A stretch of DNA of 64,000 nucleotides from Pseudomonas sp. efr-133-TYG-5 (GTDB lineage Bacteria > Pseudomonadota > Gammaproteobacteria > Pseudomonadales > Pseudomonadaceae): positions 124,001 through 188,000 of the forward strand of contig NZ_JARVSM010000009.1 in NCBI RefSeq assembly GCF_030209175.1, read 5' to 3'. Made by a program: the position numbers and the translations under genes. Shown here one piece after another: positions 36,608-46,459 of this stretch. Position 1 is the stretch's first letter. Each line of letters begins with the position of its first letter. The notes beneath the pieces are model-generated. The model saw only the letters and a list, made by a program, of their open reading frames with translations, was not told where the DNA came from and did not search any database.

Positions 36608-37865
36608 ACTTGTCTTTCTTATCTGATTGCGAAGTTTTGTATTTACCAGCCAAAAACCATATCAGCACTGCAAGGAGCGAAATACTTCCCTGCACTACAT
36701 ACCCAAAAGCCATATTCTCGAAACCATAAAGGCGAAAAAATATCACACAAAAAGCCAGATACAACAACGCACTGAATACCTCATAAGCGAGATAGAACTT
36801 TACATGCTGTTTGGCTAGCATTATATAAAGAAACACCCAACTCAGACACTTAAGAGCATCACCAATTACATATATTTTTATAACTCCGGCCGCCATAGTA
36901 AAAGCGTCACCGTAAACAAGAAATACAGCAAAATCCGCAAACAAGGCAACTGAGCCAATCATCAACAAGACGAATCCAAAAGCCGCGCCACCAACCTTCA
37001 GTACCAGTCGAGCCAGGTCGCTATTTTCTTGTGAACTGTACTTGGGCAGCAAAAGTGTAGAAAATAGAACGCTACATATACCCATGTAGATGTCAGACAG
37101 TCGGGTAGCCGCATACCATACCCCCGCCTCCGCCATTGAACCGCTAATCGATATATAGTCCCGCAGAGCGATTTGCACTCCATAGACAATAATTACCGAC
37201 CCTAAGGCCATAAATGAATATGACAGCAATACTTTTATAGTTTTTATATCTAAGTTTATTAGATTTAGCTTTGGAAGCCGAAATCTTGCTGGCAAAATCA
37301 GAACACAAAGCCCAGCAACGACTGGCGCTAACGCAATAGAATAAATCGCCCCAGACTTTCCAAATGAAAATGCCAGAGCACACGTCGCCAGTGTCGTAAG
37401 TAGCGCAGTTATAACGGAAAACCAAAAATATTCATTGTATTTTTGACAACCATTAAAGTAAGAGACAAATAAATTATTCAAACCTAAAAAAAACGCACCC
37501 AATGGCAAAAGCAGTAAAGCTCGACTCCACTCGCCTTGCAAGAAAAAGTCCGATATAACATTATTAGTAAACAGTAGAACAAGAAAAAAAGAAAAGCTAA
37601 AGGCTGTCAGTAATACCAACGAAGATTGCAGAGCTCGCTCTTTGGGGATTTTATTTTCAGCTATCAGCTTAACTACACCGGTGGTAGTCACCGATGAGGC
37701 ACCAGCGCTAAGAATTTGAAGGAAAGCTTGTATCTGACCGACCACTGCCATTCCGCTAGGTCCGACATAAAAAGCAACCACCTTCAGAGACGCGATAGCA
37801 AACATTAACTTGAAGATTGCCTGACAACCAATATTGATGATTGGCTTAATCATTCCTCTCTGCAT
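36594..37865 (-). CDS. wzx: O-antigen flippase (Wzx)
   Basis: A 423-residue polysaccharide transporter with about 12 membrane segments. The N-terminus (MIKPIINIGCQAIFKLMFAI, followed by VGPSGMAVVGQ) looks like the WzxE/RfbX branch. It would flip the undecaprenyl-linked repeat to the periplasm. Two in-frame ATGs (37865 and 37853) are possible, and neither has well-spaced ribosome-binding sequence. It is strongly A+T rich, as usual for exchanged O-antigen genes. Confidence 0.88.
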   Translation of the reverse strand: MQRGMIKPIINIGCQAIFKLMFAIASLKVVAFYVGPSGMAVVGQIQAFLQILSAGASSVTTTGVVKLIAENKIPKERALQSSLVLLTAFSFSFFLVLLFTNNVISDFFLQGEWSRALLLLPLGAFFLGLNNLFVSYFNGCQKYNEYFWFSVITALLTTLATCALAFSFGKSGAIYSIALAPVVAGLCVLILPARFRLPKLNLINLDIKTIKVLLSYSFMALGSVIIVYGVQIALRDYISISGSMAEAGVWYAATRLSDIYMGICSVLFSTLLLPKYSSQENSDLARLVLKVGGAAFGFVLLMIGSVALFADFAVFLVYGDAFTMAAGVIKIYVIGDALKCLSWVFLYIMLAKQHVKFYLAYEVFSALLYLAFCVIFFRLYGFENMAFGYVVQGSISLLAVLIWFLAGKYKTSQSDKKDKYDPV

Positions 37866-38267
37866 CCCTGTCCGACAACCATATCTTTCCGCCTATCACA
37901 TCTTACAAAAAAAAACAACATAATACAGCCCATTTACTGCATTAATTTAATTTGGGACACTCCCCCAAAACATCTCAGTAGAACGGCGCTACGCCAGCCA
38001 TTATCTCTCAGATGTAACAATAGCGTTACCAGATTTTTTATATGCATCAGCCCACTCTAAGCGCAGAGCAGCATATATCATCACTCGAAGGGAACGAACC
38101 CAAAACCTCGAAAAGCGCCAACCAACACTGGGCGCCTTGAGAAAATCCGCGTTTTTACTCAAGAAAATTTAGCCACGCCCAGCTCCAACGGTATGGGAGC
38201 GAATCGCGCTAAAGCAGCTGAGGTACTCGACGTGACGACTCGAATACCCCATCAGAGGAGGAAAATA
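37866..38267. other. Gap between wzz and wzx
   Basis: 402 nt without a recognisable gene. It holds a short palindrome GGCGCTACGCC (37985-37995), a GTAAC-AATAGC-GTTAC stem near 38014-38030 followed by T6 on the plus strand, and otherwise unstructured A+T-rich text. It is a plausible site for a promoter of the wzx-wbpM unit. Confidence 0.5.
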
Positions 38268-39317
38268 TCAATTTCTGGAGCGCAGCAAGAGTGAAAAATG
38301 CCTACAGAAAACCACCAACACAGCCAAGAAAATCCCAAGCGCCGCCCCTAGCATCAAAATCGACAACTTATTCGGCTTGATAGGACTATCAGGGTCGTCA
38401 ACCAATCCATCCTGGCGAAACACAGCCACACTGGAAGGATCGATCTTCAGATTTTTCAGAAAAGAATACTTAACTTGAAGAATCCGAAGATTCTGAATAA
38501 ATGGATCATCGGATTCACGGCTTTCCAATCCTTCGATTTCAGCCTGGAGAGCATCACTTCCGCGCATATACAAGGTTGGACTGTCCACACCTAAAGATAA
38601 TTCCGCCGGATTTTTTCCACTTATAATCACCGGTTTAGTTAGTCCTATCGATTTCGCAATAGTGAGAGCCTCTCCCAAAACTTTTATTCTATCCTGTCGC
38701 TCACGACGCGCACTTTCACGAAGACCATCAATCTGCTGTTCCAAGTTTCTCGCTCTAACCTCAGCTTCTCGGACAACGTTTTTGATCATTTCATTTTTTG
38801 CAGCATCACCGGCCTTATTAACATAAGATCTCGCCCACTGGCCTGCCTCAGCGGGATCATAACTTTGTACAACGACTGAATAATGGTCGGGATTCTCTTT
38901 ACTTCCGGCAGCAACAACCAATTGCTTAGAGAAACTTTGGTAAAGGCGATCACGAGATCCCTTACGAGCAGCTTCACTTAATGAGGGTAAATAAACTTCT
39001 TCAAAGAAAGACTGGCGCAAAGACTCGCTAAAAATGTTACGTGTAAAAACGTCGAAAATATCTTTTACAGAGAATGGGGGTAAATCAGAATTCAACGTCC
39101 TACCGTAGTTGAAATCAGCAATGTCATTCTGGGTAGGAGGTGACACATAAACTCTAGCTTCGTACAGAGGTTTCGCGGTAAAGGCATAAGCTGCCGCGCC
39201 CATTAACACCAGCATTGTGATGCCGACGACCAGGAATTTTTGAGCCCAAAGCACCTTGATTAACAAAAAAATATCGATTTCATCACTGTTTTTTGAGACG
39301 GCTGAGATCTGTGACAT
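38268..39317 (-). CDS. wzz: Wzz chain-length determinant, standard form
   Basis: A 349-residue polysaccharide co-polymerase. The first membrane helix (about 28-48) is followed by a periplasmic helix-rich domain with a charged stretch (about 185-215), and the second helix (about 322-342) follows SPIKPNKLSIL. Length and position next to ihfB match P. aeruginosa wzz1. It would set the modal length of the O-antigen made by the adjoining wzx/wzy. It is a distant paralogue of the 426-residue protein at 23375. Confidence 0.92.
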   Translation of the reverse strand: MSQISAVSKNSDEIDIFLLIKVLWAQKFLVVGITMLVLMGAAAYAFTAKPLYEARVYVSPPTQNDIADFNYGRTLNSDLPPFSVKDIFDVFTRNIFSESLRQSFFEEVYLPSLSEAARKGSRDRLYQSFSKQLVVAAGSKENPDHYSVVVQSYDPAEAGQWARSYVNKAGDAAKNEMIKNVVREAEVRARNLEQQIDGLRESARRERQDRIKVLGEALTIAKSIGLTKPVIISGKNPAELSLGVDSPTLYMRGSDALQAEIEGLESRESDDPFIQNLRILQVKYSFLKNLKIDPSSVAVFRQDGLVDDPDSPIKPNKLSILMLGAALGIFLAVLVVFCRHFSLLLRSRN

Positions 39318-39433
39318 GGAAAACAGTATCCTTATTTGTTAATTAAAAGCCAGCCACTCAAACAAAGCCTTCAGCATTGAAAAGCTACCTTTACTCATCC
39401 CTAAGAAATTTTCAGCTGACAACGTCGCAGGCG

Positions 39434-39676
39434 CTAGCCTCGGGGCTTTTTGGAACGAAAGCACCAGCTTAACAACGGCCCAACAGCCAATCCAAACAAT
39501 AATGGCAACAATATATAAAGTGAAACGGGGAGCCTAGGCATTAGCCACCCGAGAAATTGCACCTCAACTGTCTCCTGGTTTTCGAGTACGAATGCAATTA
39601 CCGAAACCGCCAATAAGACTAGAAACAGAAATGATAGAAAACGAAAAGCTGCATTGCTCCGCCGCTCGCGAATCAC
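39434..39676 (-). CDS. lapA: LapA/DUF1049 membrane protein
   Basis: An 80-residue protein with two membrane helices (about 10-30 and 48-70) and the [14 protein letters not shown] segment between them, typical of the DUF1049/LapA family that assists lipopolysaccharide assembly in E. coli. The only plausible start is the GTG at 39676, which overlaps the ihfB stop (GTGA), so translation is probably coupled. The partner lapB is not in the window. Confidence 0.83.
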   Translation of the reverse strand: MIRERRSNAAFRFLSFLFLVLLAVSVIAFVLENQETVEVQFLGWLMPRLPVSLYILLPLLFGLAVGPLLSWCFRSKKPRG

Positions 39677-39969
39677 AACATCTCCCCCTCATCTTCATTC
39701 ACACGATCCCTGAGCTCTTTGCCCGGCTTGAAATGCGGGACAAACTTGCCATCAAGACTCACAGACTGGCCGGTCTTGGGATTGCGCCCCACGCGCGGTG
39801 CGCGGTAGTGCAGGGAAAAGCTGCCGAAACCACGGATCTCGATACGGTCGCCGGTGGCCAGGCATTGGGACATTTGCTCAAGCATAGTCTTGATGGCCAA
39901 CTCCACATCCTTTGATGAGAGTAGCCCTTGATGGGTGACAATTCGTTCGATCAACTCCGACTTCGTCAT
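39673..39969 (-). CDS. ihfB: Integration host factor beta subunit
   Basis: A 98-residue DNA-bending protein. It has the HU/IHF pattern with [30 protein letters not shown] and the DNA-binding arm [10 protein letters not shown]. The C-terminal acidic tail EDEGE follows the core. It pairs with IhfA to bend DNA, for example at sigma-54 promoters. It is preceded by AAGGG and followed directly by lapA. Confidence 0.97.
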   Translation of the reverse strand: MTKSELIERIVTHQGLLSSKDVELAIKTMLEQMSQCLATGDRIEIRGFGSFSLHYRAPRVGRNPKTGQSVSLDGKFVPHFKPGKELRDRVNEDEGEML

Positions 39970-40121
39970 ATTTTTCCCTTCTTTTTCAAGCAGCTAGATC
40001 AGCGCTTGAAAGGTTTTAGCACGCCCGGAAGAATTTGAACAGCCCAGGGGTTGACATATCTTTTGCCTCGTCACAACGCCCATTTTCAGGGCACCCACTC
40101 ACCAAACCGAGCAGCCTGTGC

Positions 40122-40400
40122 TCAGCGACAGATCACCAGCATGGTTCGGGTCACGAAGCCGGCCGGATTGAAGCCGAACGGAAATTCATCCTCCTCCTTG
40201 ACGTCATCGGAACGCGTGACAACTCTGTAACCAGCGCCCTTGCACTCCTTCGCCGCGCGCTTCTGGCACCTTTCCCAGCCTGACCCCAAGCCCGAGCAAT
40301 CAACTTCAATACCGCTGACCCCACGCACCGCATGAGTCTTGGCACTTGTAGTGCAGCCAGCCAAGGCGAGCGCACCCAGTACGACAATCAGCTTGTTCAT
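40122..40400 (-). CDS. Small cysteine-rich lipoprotein
   Basis: A 92-residue predicted lipoprotein of unknown function with lipobox LAGC (Cys about 16). The mature part holds four more cysteines (VDCSGLG, WERCQK, KECKG, VICR), which could form two disulfides. The C-terminal half contains RVVTRSDDVKEEDEF. It lies between rpsA and ihfB on the same strand, separated from rpsA by a terminator, so it has its own promoter or relies on read-through. Confidence 0.8.
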   Translation of the reverse strand: MNKLIVVLGALALAGCTTSAKTHAVRGVSGIEVDCSGLGSGWERCQKRAAKECKGAGYRVVTRSDDVKEEDEFPFGFNPAGFVTRTMLVICR

Positions 40401-40563
40401 TCACGTCCTTATGTCAGGCACATGGCCCGACTACTGCGATCTTCAACCTAAGCCTAGCTGCGAATAGGCAATTGGTCCTGTTAAAGAAACAGACCGCTCG
40501 GCAAGACCATTGGTTTCACGGGCCGACCGCGGCAGACGTGGATCTCACCAAATCGCAGACACA

Positions 40564-40591
40564 AAAAAGGGCGACTGAAGTCGCCCTTTTT
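40564..40591 (-). terminator. Intrinsic terminator of rpsA
   Basis: 11-bp perfect stem (40564-40574 and 40581-40591) with a 6-nt loop, and T6 on the minus strand. It ends the serC-rpsA transcript 17 nt after the rpsA stop. Confidence 0.9.
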
Positions 40592-40607
40592 CATGATCAG
40601 ACAGAAC

Positions 40608-42293
40608 TCAGTTCTGTTTGGCCATTGCTTGACGCAGCAGTGCCGCCATAGTGGTGTCAGCTGCTTCGCCTTCCGGAGCTGCTTTCAGGCTCTGGATAGC
40701 TTCTTTCTCTTCAGCATCGTCTTTCGATTTGATCGACAGCTGGATTACACGGCTCTTACGATCAACGCTGATGATCTTGGCTTCTACTTCCTGGCCTTCT
40801 TTCAGAACGTTGCGCGCGTCTTCAACGCGGTCACGGCTGATTTCGGAGGCTTTCAGAGTCGCTTCGATATCGTCGGCCAGAACGATGATGGCGCCTTTGG
40901 CGTCAACTTCTTTCACAGTGCCTTTAACGATTGCGCCTTTGTCGTTCTCTTGAACGTACTCGGAGAACGGATCGCTTTCCAGTTGCTTGATGCCCAGGGA
41001 GATGCGCTCGCGCTCTGGGTCAACCGACAGGATAACGGTGTCCAGCTCGTCGCCCTTCTTGAAACGACGTACGGCTTCTTCGCCCACTTCGTTCCAGGAG
41101 ATGTCGGACAGGTGAACCAGACCGTCGATGCCGCCGTCCAGACCAATGAAGATACCGAAATCGGTGATCGACTTGATGGTGCCGGAGATCTTGTCGCCCT
41201 TGTTGAACTGGCCAGAGAAGTCTTCCCATGGGTTCGACTTGCACTGCTTGATGCCCAGGGAGATACGACGACGCTCTTCGTCGATGTCCAGAACCATGAC
41301 TTCCACTTCGTCGCCGACTTGTACGACTTTCGAAGGGTGGATGTTCTTGTTGGTCCAGTCCATTTCCGAAACGTGTACCAGACCTTCAACGCCTTCTTCC
41401 AGCTCAGCGAAGCAGCCGTAGTCGGTCAGGTTGGTTACGCGAGCGGTAACGCGAGTGCCTTCTGGGTAACGGGCTTTGATAGCAACCCATGGATCTTCGC
41501 CCAGTTGCTTCAGGCCCAGGGAAACACGGTTGCGTTCGCGATCGTATTTCAGAACCTTGACGTCGATCTCGTCGCCAACATTGACGATCTCGGAAGGATG
41601 CTTGATGCGCTTCCAGGCCATGTCGGTGATGTGCAGCAGGCCGTCCACGCCACCCAGGTCGACGAATGCGCCGTAGTCGGTGAGGTTTTTGACGATACCT
41701 TTGACTTGCTGGCCTTCCTGCAGGGATTCCAGCAGAGCTTCACGCTCGGCGGAGTTCTCGGCTTCCAGGACGCTGCGACGGGAAACGACAACGTTGTTGC
41801 GCTTCTGGTCCAGCTTGATGACCTTGAATTCCAGCTCTTTGCCTTCCAGGTGCGTGGTGTCGCGCACTGGACGGACGTCAACCAGGGAACCTGGCAGGAA
41901 CGCACGGATGCCGTTAACGTCGACAGTGAAGCCGCCTTTAACCTTACCGTTGATAACGCCCTTGACCACTTCCTCAGCTGCGAAGGCTGCTTCCAGAACG
42001 ATCCAGCATTCAGCGCGCTTGGCTTTTTCACGGGACAGCTTGGTTTCACCGAAACCGTCTTCAACCGAATCCAGAGCAACGTGAACTTCGTCACCGACAT
42101 TGATAGTCAGGTCACCAGCGTCGTTGTAGAACTGTTCCAGCGGGATGAGTGCTTCAGACTTCAGGCCAGCGTGAACGGTTACCCAGCGAGCTTGGTAATC
42201 GATATCAACGATAACACCGGTGATGATGGAGCCTGCCTGAAGGTTCAGGGTCTTTAGGCTTTCTTCAAAGAGTTCCGCAAAGCTTTCGCTCAT
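40608..42293 (-). CDS. rpsA: Ribosomal protein S1
   Basis: A 561-residue 30S protein with six S1 (OB-fold) repeats, seen as recurring phrases such as GxVxxITDFGxFVxL and [10 protein letters not shown]. The full set of six matches the gammaproteobacterial form. It binds mRNA on the ribosome. The start ATG at 42293 has AGGA 7 nt upstream. The 119-nt leader carries a 7-bp stem (42333-42339 with 42346-42352), a possible autoregulatory element since S1 represses its own mRNA in E. coli. Confidence 0.98.
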   Translation of the reverse strand: MSESFAELFEESLKTLNLQAGSIITGVIVDIDYQARWVTVHAGLKSEALIPLEQFYNDAGDLTINVGDEVHVALDSVEDGFGETKLSREKAKRAECWIVLEAAFAAEEVVKGVINGKVKGGFTVDVNGIRAFLPGSLVDVRPVRDTTHLEGKELEFKVIKLDQKRNNVVVSRRSVLEAENSAEREALLESLQEGQQVKGIVKNLTDYGAFVDLGGVDGLLHITDMAWKRIKHPSEIVNVGDEIDVKVLKYDRERNRVSLGLKQLGEDPWVAIKARYPEGTRVTARVTNLTDYGCFAELEEGVEGLVHVSEMDWTNKNIHPSKVVQVGDEVEVMVLDIDEERRRISLGIKQCKSNPWEDFSGQFNKGDKISGTIKSITDFGIFIGLDGGIDGLVHLSDISWNEVGEEAVRRFKKGDELDTVILSVDPERERISLGIKQLESDPFSEYVQENDKGAIVKGTVKEVDAKGAIIVLADDIEATLKASEISRDRVEDARNVLKEGQEVEAKIISVDRKSRVIQLSIKSKDDAEEKEAIQSLKAAPEGEAADTTMAALLRQAMAKQN

Positions 42294-42376
42294 TTTAATT
42301 CCTGTAGATGAGGGCGAAGGATACGCCCATCTCCACACCCCAGACGGTGTGGGTTAGTTTCAAATAAAAGAAGCGC

Positions 42377-42402
42377 CGCAGGACTATGACTGGTCCCCTG
42401 CG
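42377..42402 (-). terminator. Hairpin after cmk
   Basis: CGCAGG at 42377-42382 pairs with CCTGCG at 42397-42402; on the minus strand CTTCTTTTATTTG follows. It is a weak terminator or attenuator between cmk and rpsA, about 11 nt after the cmk stop. Confidence 0.55.
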
Positions 42403-42412
42403 ACCTTCTTGG

Positions 42413-43102
42413 TCACCCGGCGATATCGCGAATGGCGATCTCGCTCATGATGCGTTCAAGCACCTGATCGATGGACAACTCCGTGGAATCCAGCTGTATG
42501 GCGTCAGCCGCCGGCTTGAGCGGGGCTACCGCTCGCTGGGTGTCACGCTCGTCGCGTGCACGGATCTCATCTAGCAGACTCGACAGACTAACACCCTCGA
42601 CTTTGCCCTTCAACTGCAAATATCGGCGGCGCGCCCGCTCCTCGGCACTGGCGGTCAGGAAAATCTTCAATGGCGCGCTCGGAAAAACCACCGTGCCCAT
42701 GTCGCGACCATCGGCGACCAGACCCGGCGCTTCCTGAAACGCACGCTGGCGCTGCAGCAGCGCCTCGCGCACGGCCGGCAATGCCGCCACCTGCGAAGCG
42801 CCGGAACCGACGCTTTCAGTGCGAATGACATCGCTGACTTCATCACCTTCCAGAATGATGCGCTGCAACTGACCGTCGGTCGCTGCGATGAACTGCACAT
42901 CCAGATGAGCGGCGAGCTTCTTCAGCAGCTCTTCATTGGTCAGGTCGACACCATGGTTGTGCGCGGCGAATGCCAGCAGGCGATACAGCGCACCGGAGTC
43001 CAGCAGGTTCCAGCCCAGGCGCTTGGCCAGGATCCCGGCAACGGTACCCTTGCCCGAACCGCTTGGCCCATCAATGGTGATGACCGGTGCAATGTTGTTC
43101 AC
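42413..43102 (-). CDS. cmk: Cytidylate kinase
   Basis: A 229-residue CMP/dCMP kinase. The P-loop GPSGSGKGT lies at about 12-20, [11 protein letters not shown] follows, and [13 protein letters not shown], the [13 protein letters not shown] lid and [16 protein letters not shown] appear later. The start is a GTG at 43102 whose last bases overlap the aroA stop (GTGA); no ATG fits. It belongs to the serC-rpsA operon. Confidence 0.96.
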   Translation of the reverse strand: MNNIAPVITIDGPSGSGKGTVAGILAKRLGWNLLDSGALYRLLAFAAHNHGVDLTNEELLKKLAAHLDVQFIAATDGQLQRIILEGDEVSDVIRTESVGSGASQVAALPAVREALLQRQRAFQEAPGLVADGRDMGTVVFPSAPLKIFLTASAEERARRRYLQLKGKVEGVSLSSLLDEIRARDERDTQRAVAPLKPAADAIQLDSTELSIDQVLERIMSEIAIRDIAG

Positions 43103-45306
43103 GACTGAGCCTCTTGTGCCACACGAATGCCGACCTGGGCGCACAGCGCCAGGAAATTCGGGAACGACGTCGCGACGTTGGCGCAATCATGGATGCGGAT
43201 CGGTGCAGTCGCGCGCAGCGAGGCCACGCTGAAGGCCATGGCGATCCGGTGATCGCCGTGACCGTGCACTTCACCGCCGCCGATCTGGCCGCCGTCGATG
43301 ATGATGCCGTCCGGGGTCGGCTCGCACTTGACGCCCAGCGCCAGCAAGCCGTCCGCCATGACCTGGATACGGTCCGATTCCTTGACTCGCAGCTCTTCGG
43401 CGCCGGTCAGCACGGTGCGCCCTTCGGCACAGGCGGCGGCCACGAACAGCACCGGGAATTCGTCGATGGCCAGTGGCACCAGCGCTTGCGGAATCTCGAT
43501 ACCCTTGAGTTTAGCTGCTCGTACACGCAGGTCGGCAACCGGCTCGCCGCCGACTTCACGCTGGTTTTCCAGGGTGATGTCAGCGCCCATCAGACGCAGG
43601 ATGTCGATCACGCCGGTACGGGTCGGGTTGATGCCGACGTGCTCGAGCACCAGCTCCGAACCTTCGGCGATCGACGCCGCGACCAGGAAGAACGCCGACG
43701 AGGAGATGTCGCCCGGCACTTCGATGTGGGTCGCGGTCAGCTTGCCGCCGGACTCGACCGACGCCGTCGCGCCGTCGACGCTCACCGGATAGCCGAAGCC
43801 GCGCAGCATGCGCTCGGTGTGGTCGCGGGTCGGTGCCGGCTCGGTCACGGTGGTCTTGCCTTCGGCATACAGACCGGCCAGCAGCAGGCAGGATTTCACC
43901 TGGGCACTGGCCATCGGCATGGTGTAGGTCAGGCCCTTGAGCTTGTGCCCGCCACGGATGACCATCGGCGGACGGCCGTCGGCAGCGGTTTCGATGACTG
44001 CGCCCATTTCCCGCAACGGGTTGGCCACGCGATTCATCGGACGCTTGGACAGCGAGGCATCACCGGTCAGGGTGCTGTCGAAGTCCTGCGCGGCCAGCAG
44101 ACCGGACAGCAGGCGCATCGACGTACCGGAGTTGCCCAGGTAGATCGGCCCCGGCGCAGGTTTCAGGCCGTGCAGGCCGACACCGTGGATGGTCACGCGG
44201 CCGTGATGCGGGCCTTCGATGACCACGCCCATGTCGCGGAACGCCTGCAAGGTCGCCAGGGCGTCTTCGCCCTCGAGGAAGCCTTCGACTTCGGTAACGC
44301 CTTCAGCCAGGGAGCCGAGCATGATCGAACGGTGGGAAATCGATTTGTCACCCGGTACGCGAATCCGACCGGACAGGCGGCCACCAGGTTGAGCCAGGAA
44401 GATCAGATCGTTGGAATTCATAGCGTCCACATAGGCCCTGCGGGCCAGGATTTTACTGAAATGCTCGCGGGCAACCCGGGCGCGCGTGAAGACGCCCAAC
44501 AATTGGTGCCCATCCCCTGCATCGACCGCGTCGCGCAAGGCGTCGAGGTCGCTGCGAAATGTATCGAGTGTGCGCAGGACAGCCTCGCGATTGGCGAGAA
44601 AGATGTCGTGCCACATCACCGGGTCGCTTCCGGCGATTCTTGTGAAATCGCGGAAACCGCCCGCAGCGTAACGGAAGATCTCCAGATTTTCATTGCGCTT
44701 GGCCAACGAATCGACCAGGCCGAACGCCAACAGGTGCGGCAGGTGACTGGTCGCCGCCAGCACTTCATCGTGACGCTCGACCTGCATGTGCTCGACATCG
44801 GCGCCCAGTTCGCGCCACAGCCGATCGACGACGGCCAGGGCTTGCGGGTCGGTTTGCGCGAGCGGCGTGAGAATGACCTTGTGACGGCGGAACAGCTCGG
44901 CGTTGGAGGCTTCCACCCCGCTCTGCTCAGAACCGGCGATCGGATGCCCCGGCACGAAACGCGCCGGCATGCCGCCGAACGCTTCGGTCGCCGCGCGCAC
45001 CACATTGCCCTTGGCGCTGCCGACATCGGTCAGGATCGCCTGCCCCAGGTCCATGCCGGCCAGGCGGGCCAGCACTTTTTCCATGGCCAGGATCGGCACT
45101 GCCAGCTGAATCACATCGGCGCCCTGACAGGCCGCCAGCAGATCCTCTTCACAGCGATCCACCACCCCCAACTCCACCGCCAGCCTGCGCGATTGCGCAT
45201 CGAGATCGACCCCGACCACTTCGCGGCAGATACCGCTTTCACGCAAGCCCTTGGCAAACGAACCACCGATCAACCCCAGACCGACCACCACCAGGCGCCC
45301 GATCAT
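43099..45306 (-). CDS. aroA: Fused prephenate dehydrogenase / EPSP synthase (TyrA-AroA)
   Basis: A 735-residue bifunctional protein. The N-terminal prephenate/arogenate dehydrogenase (about 1-290) has the NAD motif [15 protein letters not shown] and [15 protein letters not shown]. The C-terminal EPSP synthase (about 300-735) has [33 protein letters not shown] and [15 protein letters not shown]. It serves tyrosine synthesis and the shikimate pathway; this fusion is usual in Pseudomonas. An alternative GTG start at 45342 would overlap hisC by 8 nt. It overlaps cmk by 4 nt. Confidence 0.96.
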   Translation of the reverse strand: MIGRLVVVGLGLIGGSFAKGLRESGICREVVGVDLDAQSRRLAVELGVVDRCEEDLLAACQGADVIQLAVPILAMEKVLARLAGMDLGQAILTDVGSAKGNVVRAATEAFGGMPARFVPGHPIAGSEQSGVEASNAELFRRHKVILTPLAQTDPQALAVVDRLWRELGADVEHMQVERHDEVLAATSHLPHLLAFGLVDSLAKRNENLEIFRYAAGGFRDFTRIAGSDPVMWHDIFLANREAVLRTLDTFRSDLDALRDAVDAGDGHQLLGVFTRARVAREHFSKILARRAYVDAMNSNDLIFLAQPGGRLSGRIRVPGDKSISHRSIMLGSLAEGVTEVEGFLEGEDALATLQAFRDMGVVIEGPHHGRVTIHGVGLHGLKPAPGPIYLGNSGTSMRLLSGLLAAQDFDSTLTGDASLSKRPMNRVANPLREMGAVIETAADGRPPMVIRGGHKLKGLTYTMPMASAQVKSCLLLAGLYAEGKTTVTEPAPTRDHTERMLRGFGYPVSVDGATASVESGGKLTATHIEVPGDISSSAFFLVAASIAEGSELVLEHVGINPTRTGVIDILRLMGADITLENQREVGGEPVADLRVRAAKLKGIEIPQALVPLAIDEFPVLFVAAACAEGRTVLTGAEELRVKESDRIQVMADGLLALGVKCEPTPDGIIIDGGQIGGGEVHGHGDHRIAMAFSVASLRATAPIRIHDCANVATSFPNFLALCAQVGIRVAQEAQS

Positions 45307-45334
45307 AGGTGCAGCAGATTGCAGCGCAGTGACA

Positions 45335-46447
45335 TCACCCACGAGCCAGAACCTTGCGCAGCGCTTCGAGGAAGCGGCTGTTTTCCGCCGGCAGACCGAT
45401 GGTCACCCGCAGATGGTTCGGCATGCCGTAGTTGGCCACCGGACGCACGATCACGCCTTCGCGCAGCAGGCCCTGGAACACCGGGGCCGCGACCTGGCCG
45501 AGATCGACACAGATGAAGTTGCCGCGCGATTCGATCCAGCTCAGGCCCAGCTCACGGAAACCGGCCTGCAACTGCTGCATGCCCGACTCGTTGAGCCGAC
45601 GGCTTTGCGCCAGATAGTCTTCGTCCTTCAACGCCGCACAGGCCGCGGCCAGGGCCAGGCTGTTGACGTTGAACGGCTGGCGTACCCGGTTCAGCACGTC
45701 CGCCACGACCGCGGTGGACAGGCCATAACCCACGCGCAGCGCCGCCAGGCCATAGGCCTTGGAGAAGGTGCGCGATACCAGCAGGTTCGGGTAGGCGGCG
45801 AGGAAGTCGAGGCCGTCCGGCATGTCGCTGCCTTCGGCGTACTCGATGTAGGCCTCGTCCAGCACCACCAGCACATGTTCCGGTACGTCCTGGAGGAACT
45901 CGTCGAGCGCCTCGGCGCCGAACCAGGTGCCGGTCGGGTTATTCGGGTTGGCGATGAACACCACGCGGGTGTTGGCATCGATGGCCGCCAGCATGGCCGG
46001 CAGATCGTGCCCCCAATCCTTGGCCGGCACCACTTTGGCCTCGGCGCCGACCGCCTGGGTGGCGATCGGGTAGACCGCAAACGCGTGCTCGCTGAACACC
46101 GCGTTCAGGCCCGGCGCCAGGTAGGCGCGCGCTACCAGTTCGAGAATGTCGTTGGAGCCGTTGCCCAGGGTCACCTGGTTCAGCTCGACGCGGCACTGCT
46201 CGGCCAGCAGCGACTTCAGGGCGAAGCCGTTGCCGTCCGGATAGCGGGTCAGCTCGGCCAATTCGTCGCGGATCGCCGCCAGCGCTTTCGGACTCGCGCC
46301 CAGCGGGTTTTCATTGCTTGCCAGTTTGACGATGCTCGCCGGATCCAGGTCCAGCTCGCGCGCCAGTTCATCCACCGGTTTGCCCGGCACGTACGGCGAA
46401 AGTTGTTGCACGCCCGGCTGTGCCAGAGCGAGGAAATTGCCACTCAT
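45335..46447 (-). CDS. hisC: Histidinol-phosphate aminotransferase (HisC2 type)
   Basis: A 370-residue class I/II PLP aminotransferase. It has LASNENPLGASPKALAA, GNGSNDILE, NPNNPTGTW, and the PLP lysine in SRTFSKAYGLAALRVG. Lying between pheA and tyrA-aroA, this copy may mainly transaminate aromatic 2-oxo acids; P. aeruginosa also has a second hisC in its his genes. It is 12 nt after pheA. Confidence 0.94.
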   Translation of the reverse strand: MSGNFLALAQPGVQQLSPYVPGKPVDELARELDLDPASIVKLASNENPLGASPKALAAIRDELAELTRYPDGNGFALKSLLAEQCRVELNQVTLGNGSNDILELVARAYLAPGLNAVFSEHAFAVYPIATQAVGAEAKVVPAKDWGHDLPAMLAAIDANTRVVFIANPNNPTGTWFGAEALDEFLQDVPEHVLVVLDEAYIEYAEGSDMPDGLDFLAAYPNLLVSRTFSKAYGLAALRVGYGLSTAVVADVLNRVRQPFNVNSLALAAACAALKDEDYLAQSRRLNESGMQQLQAGFRELGLSWIESRGNFICVDLGQVAAPVFQGLLREGVIVRPVANYGMPNHLRVTIGLPAENSRFLEALRKVLARG

Positions 46448-46459
46448 TGCTACCGCCCC

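Noticed and set aside
36594-38267. Undescribed defence or phage system in the A+T-rich region
   Set aside because: All genes there fit O-antigen functions by topology, motifs and order; no nuclease, helicase, toxin or phage gene is visible.
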